18,098 nt of DNA, taken from contig MFBO01000031.1 in assembly GCA_001774995.1 (NCBI GenBank), positions 832 to 18,929 on the forward strand, read 5' to 3'. Below, in pieces: positions 1-6,239 of this stretch (position 1 is its first letter; every line of letters starts with the position of its first letter). The translations under genes and the position numbers were made by a program. Origin of the DNA: Candidatus Curtissbacteria bacterium RIFCSPLOWO2_01_FULL_38_11b. Lineage in GTDB: Bacteria; Patescibacteriota; Microgenomatia; Curtissbacterales; GWA2-41-24. The notes under the pieces were generated by a model. It saw only the letters and a program-made list of their open reading frames with translations, was not told the DNA's origin and made no database searches.

Positions 1-1
1 G

Positions 2-253
2 GCTTGGTATGTGTATATAGCTAAGGCAAAAACAGACAGATTCTACACAGGGATTACCACAAATATCGAAAGTAGGATTCTTAAACATAACGTGGGAAAG
101 GGGTCAAGGTTCGCGCAAGACCAAGGTCCATTTGAACTGGTGTACTCCTCCGGAGCATTCCCAAACAAATCAAAAGCAAGAAAACGAGAAATTCAAATAA
201 AAGGTTGGTCGAGAGTTAAGAAATTAAAACTAATAAAAGGTGGGTGGTCTTAA
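2..253 (+). CDS. GIY-YIG nuclease superfamily protein, 5' partial
   Basis: Single-domain GIY-YIG endonuclease-like protein of the small UPF0213/YhbQ type, which are probable DNA-processing nucleases of unclear cellular role. The reading frame is open to the window edge and starts AWYVYIAKAKTDRFYTGIT, so the VYI and YTG halves of the GIY-YIG motif are present. The GTG at 11 lies inside the motif, so it cannot be the true start; the first few codons are outside the window. Downstream, the RILKHN arginine and the KREIQIK glutamate match the catalytic Arg and metal-binding Glu positions of the family. The protein ends with a Lys-rich tail at a TAA. It converges on dnaB. The family assignment is firm; the substrate is unknown. 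Confidence 0.88.
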   Translation, partial: AWYVYIAKAKTDRFYTGITTNIESRILKHNVGKGSRFAQDQGPFELVYSSGAFPNKSKARKREIQIKGWSRVKKLKLIKGGWS

Positions 254-277
254 TGGACGCTACGTACAAGCATTCTG

Positions 278-307
278 CCTCGATTTTTGGTTACCCAAAG
301 TCGGAGG
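278..307 (+). terminator. Hairpin between convergent genes, possible weak terminator
   Basis: A 30-base imperfect hairpin with CCTC/GAGG at the base, a mostly paired GATTTT..GG stem and a 3-base loop lies between the convergent GIY-YIG gene and dnaB. On the plus strand a short T-run (314-318) follows after six bases. The minus strand shows no T-run. It may end the nuclease transcript, but the T-tract is poor. Confidence 0.3.
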
Positions 308-319
308 TCATGACTTTTT

Positions 320-1678
320 CTAAACTTCAGCAGCTACTTGAGGTTCCTGGGGAGCGCTTCTTCGCTGTTTTTCAACTCCGTAGAATTTAACCCTTTCTTT
401 TTTAAATACAAGGTCAATTTCTCCTGTCGGCCCGTTTCTGTGTTTCTGAATATCAAGTTTTACCTCGTCCATATTCTCAGGATCCGGTCTCCACAAAAAC
501 ATGACCACATCCGCATCTTGTTCTATTGCTCCCGATTCACGAAGATCAGCAAGTTGCGGTTTTTTTGTCCCTCTCTGCTCAACTGCTCTAGAAAGTTGAG
601 AAACGGCGAGGACCGGGATCTTAAGTTCTCTAGCCAAATTCTTAAGACTTTGAGAAATTTCAGAAACTTCCTGAACTCTATTTTCCAAATTCCGACCATG
701 TACTAATTGCAGATAATCAATTATCAAAAGAGAAAGACCACTTTCCACTTGCAAGCGTCTCGCTTTAGTTCTTATCTCCATTAAATTAGCAGCTGGAGTG
801 TCATCGATAAAAAGCGGCGCATCAGCTAAAACTCCCATGGCTTCCTGCAAACGATCAAAATCATCATCATCAAGTTTCCCTGTTTTCAATTTCCATGCAT
901 CCACTTCTGCTTGCGAAACCAAGAGCCGATCAACAAGCTCCTCTTTACTCATTTCAAGCGAAAATATCCCCACAGGCAACCCTTCCAAAACAGCAACATG
1001 CGCAGCAATATTTAAGGCCAGTGACGTCTTACCTTGACCAGGACGTGAGGCTAAAATTAATAAATTAGAATCTTGCATACCGGCAAGCTTGCTATCTAAA
1101 TCCCAAAATCCGGTTGCAAGTCCCCTAAGTCCGCTACTTTTTTTATGGATTTCGTCGAGTCTGTCAAAACTTTCAGCTAAGGCATCCTTAAGGGAAATAA
1201 AATTTTGCCTCATTTGCTCCTGCGACAAGCCAAATACAGCCTGCTCAGCCTCGTCTAAAAGCTCGCGAACATCAGCTGATTCCTCAAAAGCTGATTGAGA
1301 AATTTTAGTACTTGTAGTAATTAGTTTCCGTTTAACATAATGATCTCTGATAATTTGTGCATACTGACTAACATGTGCAGCAGTCGGAACCCCGGATGCC
1401 AGTTCTGCTAGATATGCAGTTCCCCCAACTTTATCAAGCCGCCCGTTCTTTTTAAGCTGTGACGTTAAAGTTACTAAATCAATTGGTTCACGTTTTTCAT
1501 ATAATTGAAAAATGGCAGAAATTATGTCTGTGTGCGCTTCTTTATAAAAATGCTCGGGTTTTAAAGTTTGGGCAACAGCTGTAATTGCATCGCTATCAAG
1601 TAAAATTGCGCCGATTATCGACCTTTCTGCATCTAGATCCTGGGGAGTAACTTTACCAATTGCTTGATCTTTCGGCAT
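320..1678 (-). CDS. dnaB: Replicative DNA helicase DnaB
   Basis: Hexameric replicative helicase that unwinds DNA at the fork and loads primase. The 452-residue length is normal for the family. Residues 10-115 form the DnaB N-terminal helical domain, beginning PQDLDAERSIIGAILLD. The RecA-like motor follows: Walker A SRPGQGKTS (211-219), the SLEMSKEEL segment (240-248), Walker B LLIIDYLQL (317-325), AVSQLSRAVEQR (358-369), the LADLRESGAIEQDAD motif (376-390), and QKHRNGPTG (411-419) with the arginine-finger region. The C-terminal ~20 residues are a loose Arg/Pro/Gln tail. No Shine-Dalgarno precedes the ATG, only an A-rich stretch. In many bacteria dnaB follows rpsF-ssb-rpsR-rplI; here it is more than 7 kb from that cluster. 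No intein or insertion is seen. Confidence 0.98.
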   Translation of the reverse strand: MPKDQAIGKVTPQDLDAERSIIGAILLDSDAITAVAQTLKPEHFYKEAHTDIISAIFQLYEKREPIDLVTLTSQLKKNGRLDKVGGTAYLAELASGVPTAAHVSQYAQIIRDHYVKRKLITTSTKISQSAFEESADVRELLDEAEQAVFGLSQEQMRQNFISLKDALAESFDRLDEIHKKSSGLRGLATGFWDLDSKLAGMQDSNLLILASRPGQGKTSLALNIAAHVAVLEGLPVGIFSLEMSKEELVDRLLVSQAEVDAWKLKTGKLDDDDFDRLQEAMGVLADAPLFIDDTPAANLMEIRTKARRLQVESGLSLLIIDYLQLVHGRNLENRVQEVSEISQSLKNLARELKIPVLAVSQLSRAVEQRGTKKPQLADLRESGAIEQDADVVMFLWRPDPENMDEVKLDIQKHRNGPTGEIDLVFKKERVKFYGVEKQRRSAPQEPQVAAEV

Positions 1679-1694
1679 TTTTTGTTTTTCTTAT

Positions 1695-1760
1695 TAAATG
1701 TTAATTGCCAGTTGTTTCCCTTCAGCTGCCACCTGTTAGTTGTCAACTGTCATTTGTCAG
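1695..1760. repeat. Degenerate short tandem repeats of AACTGACA type
   Basis: On the minus strand this stretch reads as diverged units of AACTGACA / AATGACAG / TTGACAAC / TAACAGGT and then AACTGGCAATTAAC. It lies in the 162-base gap between the metallo-hydrolase gene and dnaB, so it should be transcribed as dnaB leader. A similar AACAGTTAACAGT-type repeat occurs inside ychF at about 11694-11720. Confidence 0.5.
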
Positions 1761-1763
1761 TTG

Positions 1764-1830
1764 CTTGCCCGACGCAGCTTTCTTGACCCTCGAAGCTTAA
1801 GCGTAGTGGGTAGCAAAGTCGGGTCAGTTG
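1764..1830. repeat. Structured dispersed repeat, copy A
   Basis: An imperfect hairpin with CCCGAC (1768-1773) against GTCGGG (1818-1823), or alternatively TGACCC (1784-1789) against GGGTCA (1821-1826). Bases 1780-1797 match 2532-2549 at 17 of 18 positions, and the similarity continues as AGC..AGTGG.T.GC. The two copies bracket the metallo-hydrolase gene. No T-run follows on the minus strand, so a simple terminator is unlikely. Confidence 0.55.
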
Positions 1831-1840
1831 TCTTAATCAC

Positions 1841-2494
1841 CTACTGCATCTCCAAAACAATAATTTCCAGTTCTTCAGGCAATCTTTCCTTGGAAATAGA
1901 GAGCTTCGCCTGTGGTTTCGCCTCTTTTCCCATTGCTTTCAAAAAATTATCTACAGGGTCTAAGTTGAACTTTAGACCAGGAATCCTGTAGTGAATCGGA
2001 ATAACGATTTTTGGTTCAAGTACAGCAATTATGTCGGGTGCTTCTTTATAAGTTATAGTGTATACTCCGCCCACCGGAATCATCACCACATCACAAAGTG
2101 AAAGTTGTTCAATTTGATCCTGCGTTAATTTTTTCTGCCCTAAGTCCCCCAAGTGAACAATGTTAACCTCGTCAATCGTTGTTAGATAAATTGTATTTTT
2201 ACCTCGCTCTGTCCCATTTTTATCGTCATGATAGCTTGCCACACCAACAATGTTAACCCCGGATTTCTCATATTCTCCAGGACCCGAAATTACGAAGGGG
2301 AGTTCTCCATCGACACCCCTAACAGCCTCCACGTAATTATGGTCCTGATGCGCGTGAGTCACACAGACAATATTGGCCTCAAGTTTCAAGGGTTTCAAAC
2401 CTGTAAAAACTGCATCGTAAGGATCAAATACTAAACTAGCATTTTTACCTTTTACTCTTACACACGCTTGTCCGTACCACCAGATATCTACCAT
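1841..2494 (-). CDS. MBL-fold metal-dependent hydrolase (UlaG-like)
   Basis: A 217-residue protein of the metallo-beta-lactamase superfamily (Lactamase_B_3/UlaG-like type). The metal site is complete by eye: THAHQDH (46-52), with H47, H49, D51 and H52; HLGDLG (114-119) with bridging D117; and IPIHYR with H168 near the end. Family members hydrolyse phosphoesters, lactones or other esters, and the substrate cannot be read from sequence. There is no signal peptide, so it is probably cytoplasmic. Unlike many genes here it has a Shine-Dalgarno-like AAAGGTGA just upstream of the ATG and a long leader (about 80 bases) carrying repeat copy B. It lies 162 bases upstream of dnaB on the same strand, with no evident functional link. 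Confidence 0.9.
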   Translation of the reverse strand: MVDIWWYGQACVRVKGKNASLVFDPYDAVFTGLKPLKLEANIVCVTHAHQDHNYVEAVRGVDGELPFVISGPGEYEKSGVNIVGVASYHDDKNGTERGKNTIYLTTIDEVNIVHLGDLGQKKLTQDQIEQLSLCDVVMIPVGGVYTITYKEAPDIIAVLEPKIVIPIHYRIPGLKFNLDPVDNFLKAMGKEAKPQAKLSISKERLPEELEIIVLEMQ

Positions 2495-2519
2495 CTATCA
2501 CCTTTCTTAAAGGGGTTTA

Positions 2520-2578
2520 CTCTCCAAAGCCTTCTTGATCCTCGAAGCTCTTTGAGCAAAGTGGATGGCGAAGGAGAG
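2520..2578. repeat. Structured dispersed repeat, copy B
   Basis: An imperfect hairpin bounded by CTCTCC (2520-2525) and GGAGAG (2573-2578), with inner GCC/GGC and ATCC/GGAT pairings and a CTTTG..CAAAG apex. It shares the TTCTTGA.CCTCGAAGCT block with copy A. If the minus promoter at 2586-2616 is used, this element lies in the 5' leader of the metallo-hydrolase mRNA. Confidence 0.55.
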
Positions 2579-2580
2579 CT

Positions 2581-2616
2581 TTATGATAATATCATAAGGC
2601 CGCGCCGAAGTGTCAA
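2581..2616. promoter_or_regulatory. Symmetric palindrome carrying divergent promoters
   Basis: Bases 2581-2597 are the palindrome TTATGATAATATCATAA, with 8-bp arms around one central base. Each strand reads as an extended -10: TGATAATAT on plus (2584-2592) and TGATATTAT on minus (2594-2586). The minus strand also has a perfect TTGACA -35 (2611-2616) at a 19-base spacing. The sites would drive the metallo-hydrolase gene leftward and the Ig-like gene rightward. It could also be an operator for a dimeric repressor. Confidence 0.6.
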
Positions 2617-2619
2617 CAC

Positions 2620-3567
2620 ATGAAACTAATAAATCGAGTTGCAAAAATAATCATCTTTACTATTTTTATATGTGCCATAGGCTATCTCTTATACTGGCTC
2701 TGGCAAAGGCAACCAGGGATGCATGCGATTGAAAAACCGTCAGCTAAGATTCAACAGTCTGAACTTGAAGATCAACAAAAAGCCCCTCAGCTCGAACTCA
2801 ACATCTTACCAGTAGATGGCACAATTGTTTCTGAAAACAAAGTGCAATTTCAAGGTAAAATTAACCCCGACGAATATATTTTAATATATTCAAATTCTTC
2901 TCAATATGTTACAAATGCAAAATCTGATGGCAAATTTCAACTAGATGTAGATCTCGAACCGGGTTTAAATATAATTGTTGCGCAAACACTGCAAAAAGAT
3001 TTGACACAGAATCAATCGACACGAGTTTCAATTTATTCAAAAGAGAAGGATGACCCGCCGGAAATTAACACCCTTCTTTCAGGCAATGTTAAAAATATCT
3101 TTGATAATCTTATAACTTTAACAACAACAAATGGTGAAAAAACTTTTCGCCAAAAAAGCTCGACAAAAATAACTTTACCAGAAGATATTAGTATTTCCGC
3201 CAAGAAGCAAAATAACCTAAAGGACGAAAGTATTCGCATAGGAGATTACTTAATAGCTCTCGGTACTGTCGAAAACGAAAAAGACTTTAATGCCCTCTTA
3301 ATCAAACTTATCAGGGAAAATAAGCCTCAAAATACAATCGTGTTTACCTCAAGCCAGTTTCTAACCGGCGTTAAACAAAATCTTTTCTCAGTCAAAAATT
3401 TAAAGGATAGCAAAATAATTGAATTTGTTTTGGACAAAAACTCAAAGATTTTAGACGGTAATCAAAAAACTGATATTAAAAATATCATAAAAGACAAAAA
3501 GGCAATAGTCTTTTATCAAGACCAAGGTAGCAAAAACCTGGTAACTTCAATTTATTTACTCCCCTAG
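2620..3567 (+). CDS. Membrane-anchored protein with Ig-like domain, function unknown
   Basis: A 315-residue protein with an N-terminal signal-anchor (about residues 8-28, IIIFTIFICAIGYLLYWLW) and no lipobox or obvious cleavage site. A Lys/Gln-rich linker follows, then an Ig-like beta-sandwich at roughly 57-140 (PVDGTIVSENKVQFQG..GKFQLDVDLEPGLNIIVAQ). This pattern is typical of extracellular Ig-like/glucodextranase-B-like domains. The rest (about 150-315) is Lys/Asn-rich, with two beta-rich segments beginning GNVKNIFDNLITLTT and KQNLFSVKNLK that look like diverged copies of one unit. It is probably tethered outside the cytoplasmic membrane. No catalytic motif is seen. It is divergent from the metallo-hydrolase gene and 27 bases upstream of hisS. 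The ATG has no Shine-Dalgarno. Confidence 0.75.
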   Translation: MKLINRVAKIIIFTIFICAIGYLLYWLWQRQPGMHAIEKPSAKIQQSELEDQQKAPQLELNILPVDGTIVSENKVQFQGKINPDEYILIYSNSSQYVTNAKSDGKFQLDVDLEPGLNIIVAQTLQKDLTQNQSTRVSIYSKEKDDPPEINTLLSGNVKNIFDNLITLTTTNGEKTFRQKSSTKITLPEDISISAKKQNNLKDESIRIGDYLIALGTVENEKDFNALLIKLIRENKPQNTIVFTSSQFLTGVKQNLFSVKNLKDSKIIEFVLDKNSKILDGNQKTDIKNIIKDKKAIVFYQDQGSKNLVTSIYLLP

Positions 3568-3579
3568 AAATTCTTCTTC

Positions 3580-3594
3580 TGGTATTATTAGTTT
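3580..3594 (+). promoter_or_regulatory. hisS promoter, extended -10, leaderless
   Basis: TGGTATTAT (3580-3588) is an extended -10 ending six bases before the hisS ATG at 3595. Transcription would begin at or next to the start codon. No Shine-Dalgarno and no good -35 are present. Confidence 0.55.
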
Positions 3595-4518
3595 ATGCAA
3601 AAAGCACCACCTACCCCTAAAGGCTTTCGCGATATCAACATTAACTTGGCCAAAAAGCGCAGGAAAGTTATCAACGGGATTATCGATGTTTTAGAAAAAA
3701 ACAGTTTTGAGCCAATCGAAACTCCAACAATTGAGTTTGCAGAAACTCTAAGTGGCAAATATGGTGAGGAAGAAAGGTTAATTTATAAGTTTCAAGATCG
3801 CGGTGGCCGTAACTTAGCTCTTCGCTACGATTTAACTGTTCCCTTGGCTCGATATGTTGCAACATATAATCCACCTCTACCCTTTCGTCGCTACCAGATC
3901 GGACAGGTTTTTAGAGGCGAAAACCCTCAAGCAGGCAGGTGGCGCGAATTCACACAGCTTGACTTTGACACGGCGGGATCAAAAAATCTGGAAGAAGATG
4001 CAAAGGTAATCGCAACAGCCCTAAATGCCTCAAAAGATATTGGATTATCTTCTGCAACCATGCTTATTAATGATCGTCTAAACTTCGAAAAAATACCAAT
4101 TGATGTCATTCGCGCAATCGATAAACTTCACAAAATCGGCGAAGTTGGTATTAAAGAGGAACTAAGATCAAAAAATATGGCATTTGATGATATTGAAGAT
4201 CATTTGTTTAAAATTAAAAACGCTAAACCGACAATAAATCTTAAGCAAATATTTGAAAGCTTAAAACAAAAATATTCTTTGAAAGAAGGTGAGGATTTTC
4301 TCTTCGACCCAACTTTAGCCCGAGGTCTTAACTACTACACAGGTTCAATTTTTGAAATGAAACCTTCCTCTAACCCTGCTGACTTAACCATCGGATCAGG
4401 CGGTCGCTACGATGATCTAATCGGTATGTTTGCTCACCCCGACAAAAGAGGGGCCAGAAAAAACATCCCTGCCGTTGGCTTTTCGTTCGGTATAGATCGA
4501 ATCGTTGATCTTATCTAG
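3595..4518 (+). CDS. hisS: Histidyl-tRNA synthetase catalytic core without anticodon-binding domain
   Basis: Class II aminoacyl-tRNA synthetase that charges tRNA-His. The N-terminal TPKGFRDI, motif 1 region (22-47), TVPLARY (81-87), motif 2 FRRYQIGQVFRGENPQAGRWREF (97-119), the histidine-specific LARGLNYYTGSIFE (241-254; usually RGLDYYT), GGRYDDLI (269-276) and motif 3 AVGFSFGIDRI (293-303) are all present. The protein stops at residue 307, four residues past motif 3. Typical bacterial HisRS runs to about 420 residues with a C-terminal anticodon-binding domain. Only 51 bases separate its TAG from rpmE, so no frameshifted remainder lies downstream. HisZ also lacks that domain, but HisZ has degraded catalytic motifs and these are intact. 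It is followed by rpmE, which has its own promoter. Confidence 0.9.
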   Translation: MQKAPPTPKGFRDININLAKKRRKVINGIIDVLEKNSFEPIETPTIEFAETLSGKYGEEERLIYKFQDRGGRNLALRYDLTVPLARYVATYNPPLPFRRYQIGQVFRGENPQAGRWREFTQLDFDTAGSKNLEEDAKVIATALNASKDIGLSSATMLINDRLNFEKIPIDVIRAIDKLHKIGEVGIKEELRSKNMAFDDIEDHLFKIKNAKPTINLKQIFESLKQKYSLKEGEDFLFDPTLARGLNYYTGSIFEMKPSSNPADLTIGSGGRYDDLIGMFAHPDKRGARKNIPAVGFSFGIDRIVDLI

Positions 4519-4530
4519 AAGCACGAGAGG

Positions 4531-4560
4531 TTGTTATAAATAGCCTAAATCTGGTAAAAT
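4531..4560 (+). promoter_or_regulatory. rpmE promoter
   Basis: TTGTTA (4531-4536), an 18-base spacer, and extended -10 TGGTAAAAT (4552-4560). The -10 ends nine bases before the rpmE ATG, giving a leader of about three bases. Confidence 0.65.
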
Positions 4561-4569
4561 TCAATCTTA

Positions 4570-4881
4570 ATGAAACCAAATATCCATCCTCAATACTTTG
4601 ACGAGGCCAAGGTAACTTGTGTCTGCGGAAACGCGTTTACAACAGGAGCAACTGTACCTGAAATTCATGTCGAAGTCTGCAACAATTGCCATCCGTTTTT
4701 CACCGGTGAAATGAAGTATGTGGATACTTTGGGCCGGGTAGATAAATTCCAAAAGAAACAGGAAGTTGCCAAAAAACTCAAAGAAACTAAAGTTCAGAAA
4801 CTTGCCCAAAAAGAAGAAAGGAAAAGACCTGATTCCTTAAAAGACATGTTTGATCTTATCAAAAAACAAGCCTCCTCTTAG
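4570..4881 (+). CDS. rpmE: Large ribosomal subunit protein bL31, zinc-binding type, long tail
   Basis: bL31 bridges the central protuberance of the 50S subunit and the 30S head. The N-terminal MKPNIHPQY and the four cysteines C17, C19, C37 and C40 (CVCG and CNNCHPF) identify the zinc-containing (C+) form. HPFFTGEMKYVDTLGRVDKF (41-60) is the canonical core end. At 103 residues it exceeds the usual 65-90 because of a Lys/Glu-rich helical tail (61-103), probably contacting rRNA. It sits 51 bases after hisS, driven by its own promoter, and precedes the structured intergenic region ahead of prfA. Confidence 0.96.
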   Translation: MKPNIHPQYFDEAKVTCVCGNAFTTGATVPEIHVEVCNNCHPFFTGEMKYVDTLGRVDKFQKKQEVAKKLKETKVQKLAQKEERKRPDSLKDMFDLIKKQASS

Positions 4882-4892
4882 CGCTTCGCTTC

Positions 4893-4933
4893 AAATTCTA
4901 AATAGCAAATTCGAAATCCTAAACAAATTTTAA
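4893..4933. repeat. AT-rich inverted repeat, left arm
   Basis: The sequence AAATTCTAAATAGCAAATTC plus its continuation is, in reverse complement, similar to 5112-5150. Both share TTAGGATTT.GAA.TTG followed by TTTAGAA.TT. The arms flank the structured element in the rpmE-prfA gap. This kind of AT-rich repeat may be a common dispersed one, so the pairing may be coincidental. Confidence 0.45.
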
Positions 4934-4948
4934 TGATCAAATTTTTAA

Positions 4949-5068
4949 AAGTTTATATTCGCAGCAGAAAACCCCGTCCAGCGGGGATGAATCCACTAAA
5001 TGCGAATACATACTTTCGAGGGATAAAAGCATAAAAGCTATGATGGTTTTCTGCGCTCATGTAAACTT
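4949..5068 (+). ncRNA. Candidate structured RNA with pseudoknot, upstream of prfA
   Basis: Four complementary segments nest as one fold. P1 pairs AAGTTTA (4949-4955) with TAAACTT (5062-5068). P2 pairs GCAGAAAACC (4964-4973) with GGTTTTCTGC (5045-5054), ten perfect pairs. Hairpin P3 is CCCCG-TCCAG-CGGGG (4972-4986) and shares two bases with P2. TATTCGC (4956-4962) pairs with GCGAATA (5002-5008), which crosses P2 and so makes a pseudoknot. Two ATAAAAGC direct repeats lie at 5023-5038. There is no ORF in the region. It could be a stand-alone RNA, a cis-regulator of prfA, or a mobile DNA element with folded ends. I do not recognise a known family. The strand is an assumption, since pairing is symmetrical. 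Confidence 0.5.
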
Positions 5069-5078
5069 AAGAACAATA

Positions 5079-5099
5079 CCGAGGGCTTTTAGCCCTCGG
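5079..5099 (+). terminator. Perfect 9-bp hairpin downstream of the RNA candidate
   Basis: CCGAGGGCT (5079-5087), loop TTT, AGCCCTCGG (5091-5099). The stem is strong but the plus strand continues AAGTTTATAATTT rather than a clean T-run. It may be the 3' end of the structured RNA or an attenuator for prfA. Confidence 0.4.
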
Positions 5100-5100
5100 A

Positions 5101-5168
5101 AGTTTATAATTTAAGAATTAGGATTTAGAAATTGTTTAGAAATTAGAAATTAGAAATTAAAAATTTAA
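5101..5168. repeat. AT-rich tandem repeat of TTAGAAA units ahead of prfA
   Basis: Three to four near-identical 7-base units (TTAGAAA) occupy 5134-5160, preceded by TTAAGAATTAGGATTTAGAAATTG. It is the right arm of the inverted repeat pairing with 4893-4933 and forms the leader region of prfA. No Shine-Dalgarno is visible before the prfA ATG. Confidence 0.6.
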
Positions 5169-5171
5169 AAA

Positions 5172-6095
5172 ATGGACTACTTAAAAAATCAAATATCAAA
5201 ACTTGACAACAAGATCAAAGACGCACAAAATTTAGCTGCTTCAGACCCTTCTATGGTCGAACTAGTTCAAGATGAAATCAAAAAACTTGAGGAAGAGAAA
5301 GCACTTCTCGAAAAATCAGCATACGAAAACAATCGGGGTTCAACCCCGATCGGGGTTGAACCCCCAAATAATGTCATCCTTGAGATCCGTGCAGCAGCCG
5401 GTGGCAACGAAGCCGGACTCTTTGCTTCAGATCTTTCTCGTATGTACACAAAATTTGCTGCATCAAGTGACTGGAAAGTTGAAGAACTTGATAGAAGCGA
5501 GGGCGGCATCGGCAACATAAAGGAAATTATATATAGAATCAGCGGAAGAAATGTTTGGGATAAACTGCAATTTGAATCTGGTGTCCACAGGGTCCAGCGG
5601 GTTCCCAAAACAGAATCATCAGGCCGAATCCACACGTCAACAGCAACAGTTGCCGTTTTGTCAGAAGTTGAGAGTACACAAGTCTCCATAAACCCTACAG
5701 ATATCGAATTTGAGGCTTTTCGCTCTGGCGGCCACGGTGGTCAAAACGTTAACAAAGTTTCAACTGCTGTTCGCATCAAACACAAACCAACAGGAATTGT
5801 TGTCAAAGCTCAAACTGAAAGATCTCAAGCCCAGAACCGCGAAATTGCTATGGAGATTTTGCGAGCAAGACTATATGCAATGGAAGAAGACAAGAAACGA
5901 TCAACGATACACGATAAACGGTCTACACAAGTAGGTACTGGCGATAGAAGCGAAAAAATCCGCACTTACAACTATCCACAAGATAGAGTTACTGATCACA
6001 GAGTAAGTAAGTCCTGGGGTAACTTAGAAGAAATAATGAACGGAAGACTGGAAAAAATCATCGACTCGCTGGCTGCTGCAGCTCCTCATGTATAA
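5172..6095 (+). CDS. prfA: Peptide chain release factor 1 with in-frame palindrome insertion
   Basis: Recognises UAA/UAG and triggers peptidyl-tRNA hydrolysis. The GGQ motif is at 189-191 ([13 protein letters not shown]). The codon-recognition tripeptide is PKT (145-147, in [16 protein letters not shown]), fitting the P-x-T of RF1 rather than the SPF of RF2. The 307-residue length is about 50 short of typical RF1: the first part of domain 1 is absent, and an in-frame TAA just upstream of the ATG rules out a longer start. Residues 55-65 ([11 protein letters not shown]) are encoded by a 30-base perfect palindrome in the linker before the conserved [18 protein letters not shown] segment. The core appears intact, so the gene should be functional. 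Confidence 0.95.
   Translation: MDYLKNQISKLDNKIKDAQNLAASDPSMVELVQDEIKKLEEEKALLEKSAYENNRGSTPIGVEPPNNVILEIRAAAGGNEAGLFASDLSRMYTKFAASSDWKVEELDRSEGGIGNIKEIIYRISGRNVWDKLQFESGVHRVQRVPKTESSGRIHTSTATVAVLSEVESTQVSINPTDIEFEAFRSGGHGGQNVNKVSTAVRIKHKPTGIVVKAQTERSQAQNREIAMEILRARLYAMEEDKKRSTIHDKRSTQVGTGDRSEKIRTYNYPQDRVTDHRVSKSWGNLEEIMNGRLEKIIDSLAAAAPHV
5335..5364. repeat. Perfect 30-base palindrome inside prfA
   Basis: GGGGTTCAACCCCGA followed by its exact reverse complement. It is much more GC-rich than its surroundings and is flanked by AAT on one side and AATAAT on the other, after a CCA codon. The reading frame is preserved. This resembles the behaviour of palindromic elements known to insert in frame in Rickettsia genes, although sequence relatedness is not implied. 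Confidence 0.85.
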
Positions 6096-6139
6096 CATCG
6101 CATAAATCCAAGCACGTCTTTCCATACGAAACTGTTTTA

Positions 6140-6192
6140 ATGATTTAAATCATGATATCAACATCAACCCCTGTTATTCTGCAGGATAACAG
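6140..6192. promoter_or_regulatory. Two palindromes between prfA and the DedA gene
   Basis: The 144-base gap holds a 14-base perfect palindrome ATGATTTAAATCAT (6140-6153) and CTGTTAT..ATAACAG around CTGCAG (6171-6192). The second is followed, after about nine bases, by CTTTTTATTT and could end the prfA transcript. The first could be an operator. Both roles are guesses. Confidence 0.4.
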
Positions 6193-6224
6193 CATGTAAT
6201 CTTTTTATTTGTTAGTCACTCGGA

Positions 6225-6239
6225 TGTAAAATATTATTT
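6225..6239 (+). promoter_or_regulatory. DedA-gene promoter, -10 adjacent to start
   Basis: TGTAAAAT (6225-6232) ends seven bases before the GTG start at 6240, giving a leaderless or near-leaderless transcript. No Shine-Dalgarno is present. Confidence 0.5.

Noticed and set aside
3595..4518. HisZ (regulatory subunit of ATP phosphoribosyltransferase) instead of HisRS
   Set aside because: HisZ also lacks the anticodon domain, but it has degenerate motif 2 and histidine motifs. Both are intact here and no other histidine-synthesis gene is present.
4964..4990. CCCCGTCCAGCGGGGATGAATC resembles the 3' hairpin of some IS200/IS605 TnpB elements
   Set aside because: There is no tnpA or tnpB remnant and the hairpin is embedded in larger pairings that such ends do not need. 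The resemblance is from memory and short, so I did not call a transposon.
5101..5168. CRISPR-like array from repeated TTAGAAA units
   Set aside because: The units are 7 bases, directly abutting and AT-only, without spacers.
5172..6095. RF2 (prfB)
   Set aside because: The tripeptide region reads RVPKTE, not SPF, and there is no programmed frameshift site.
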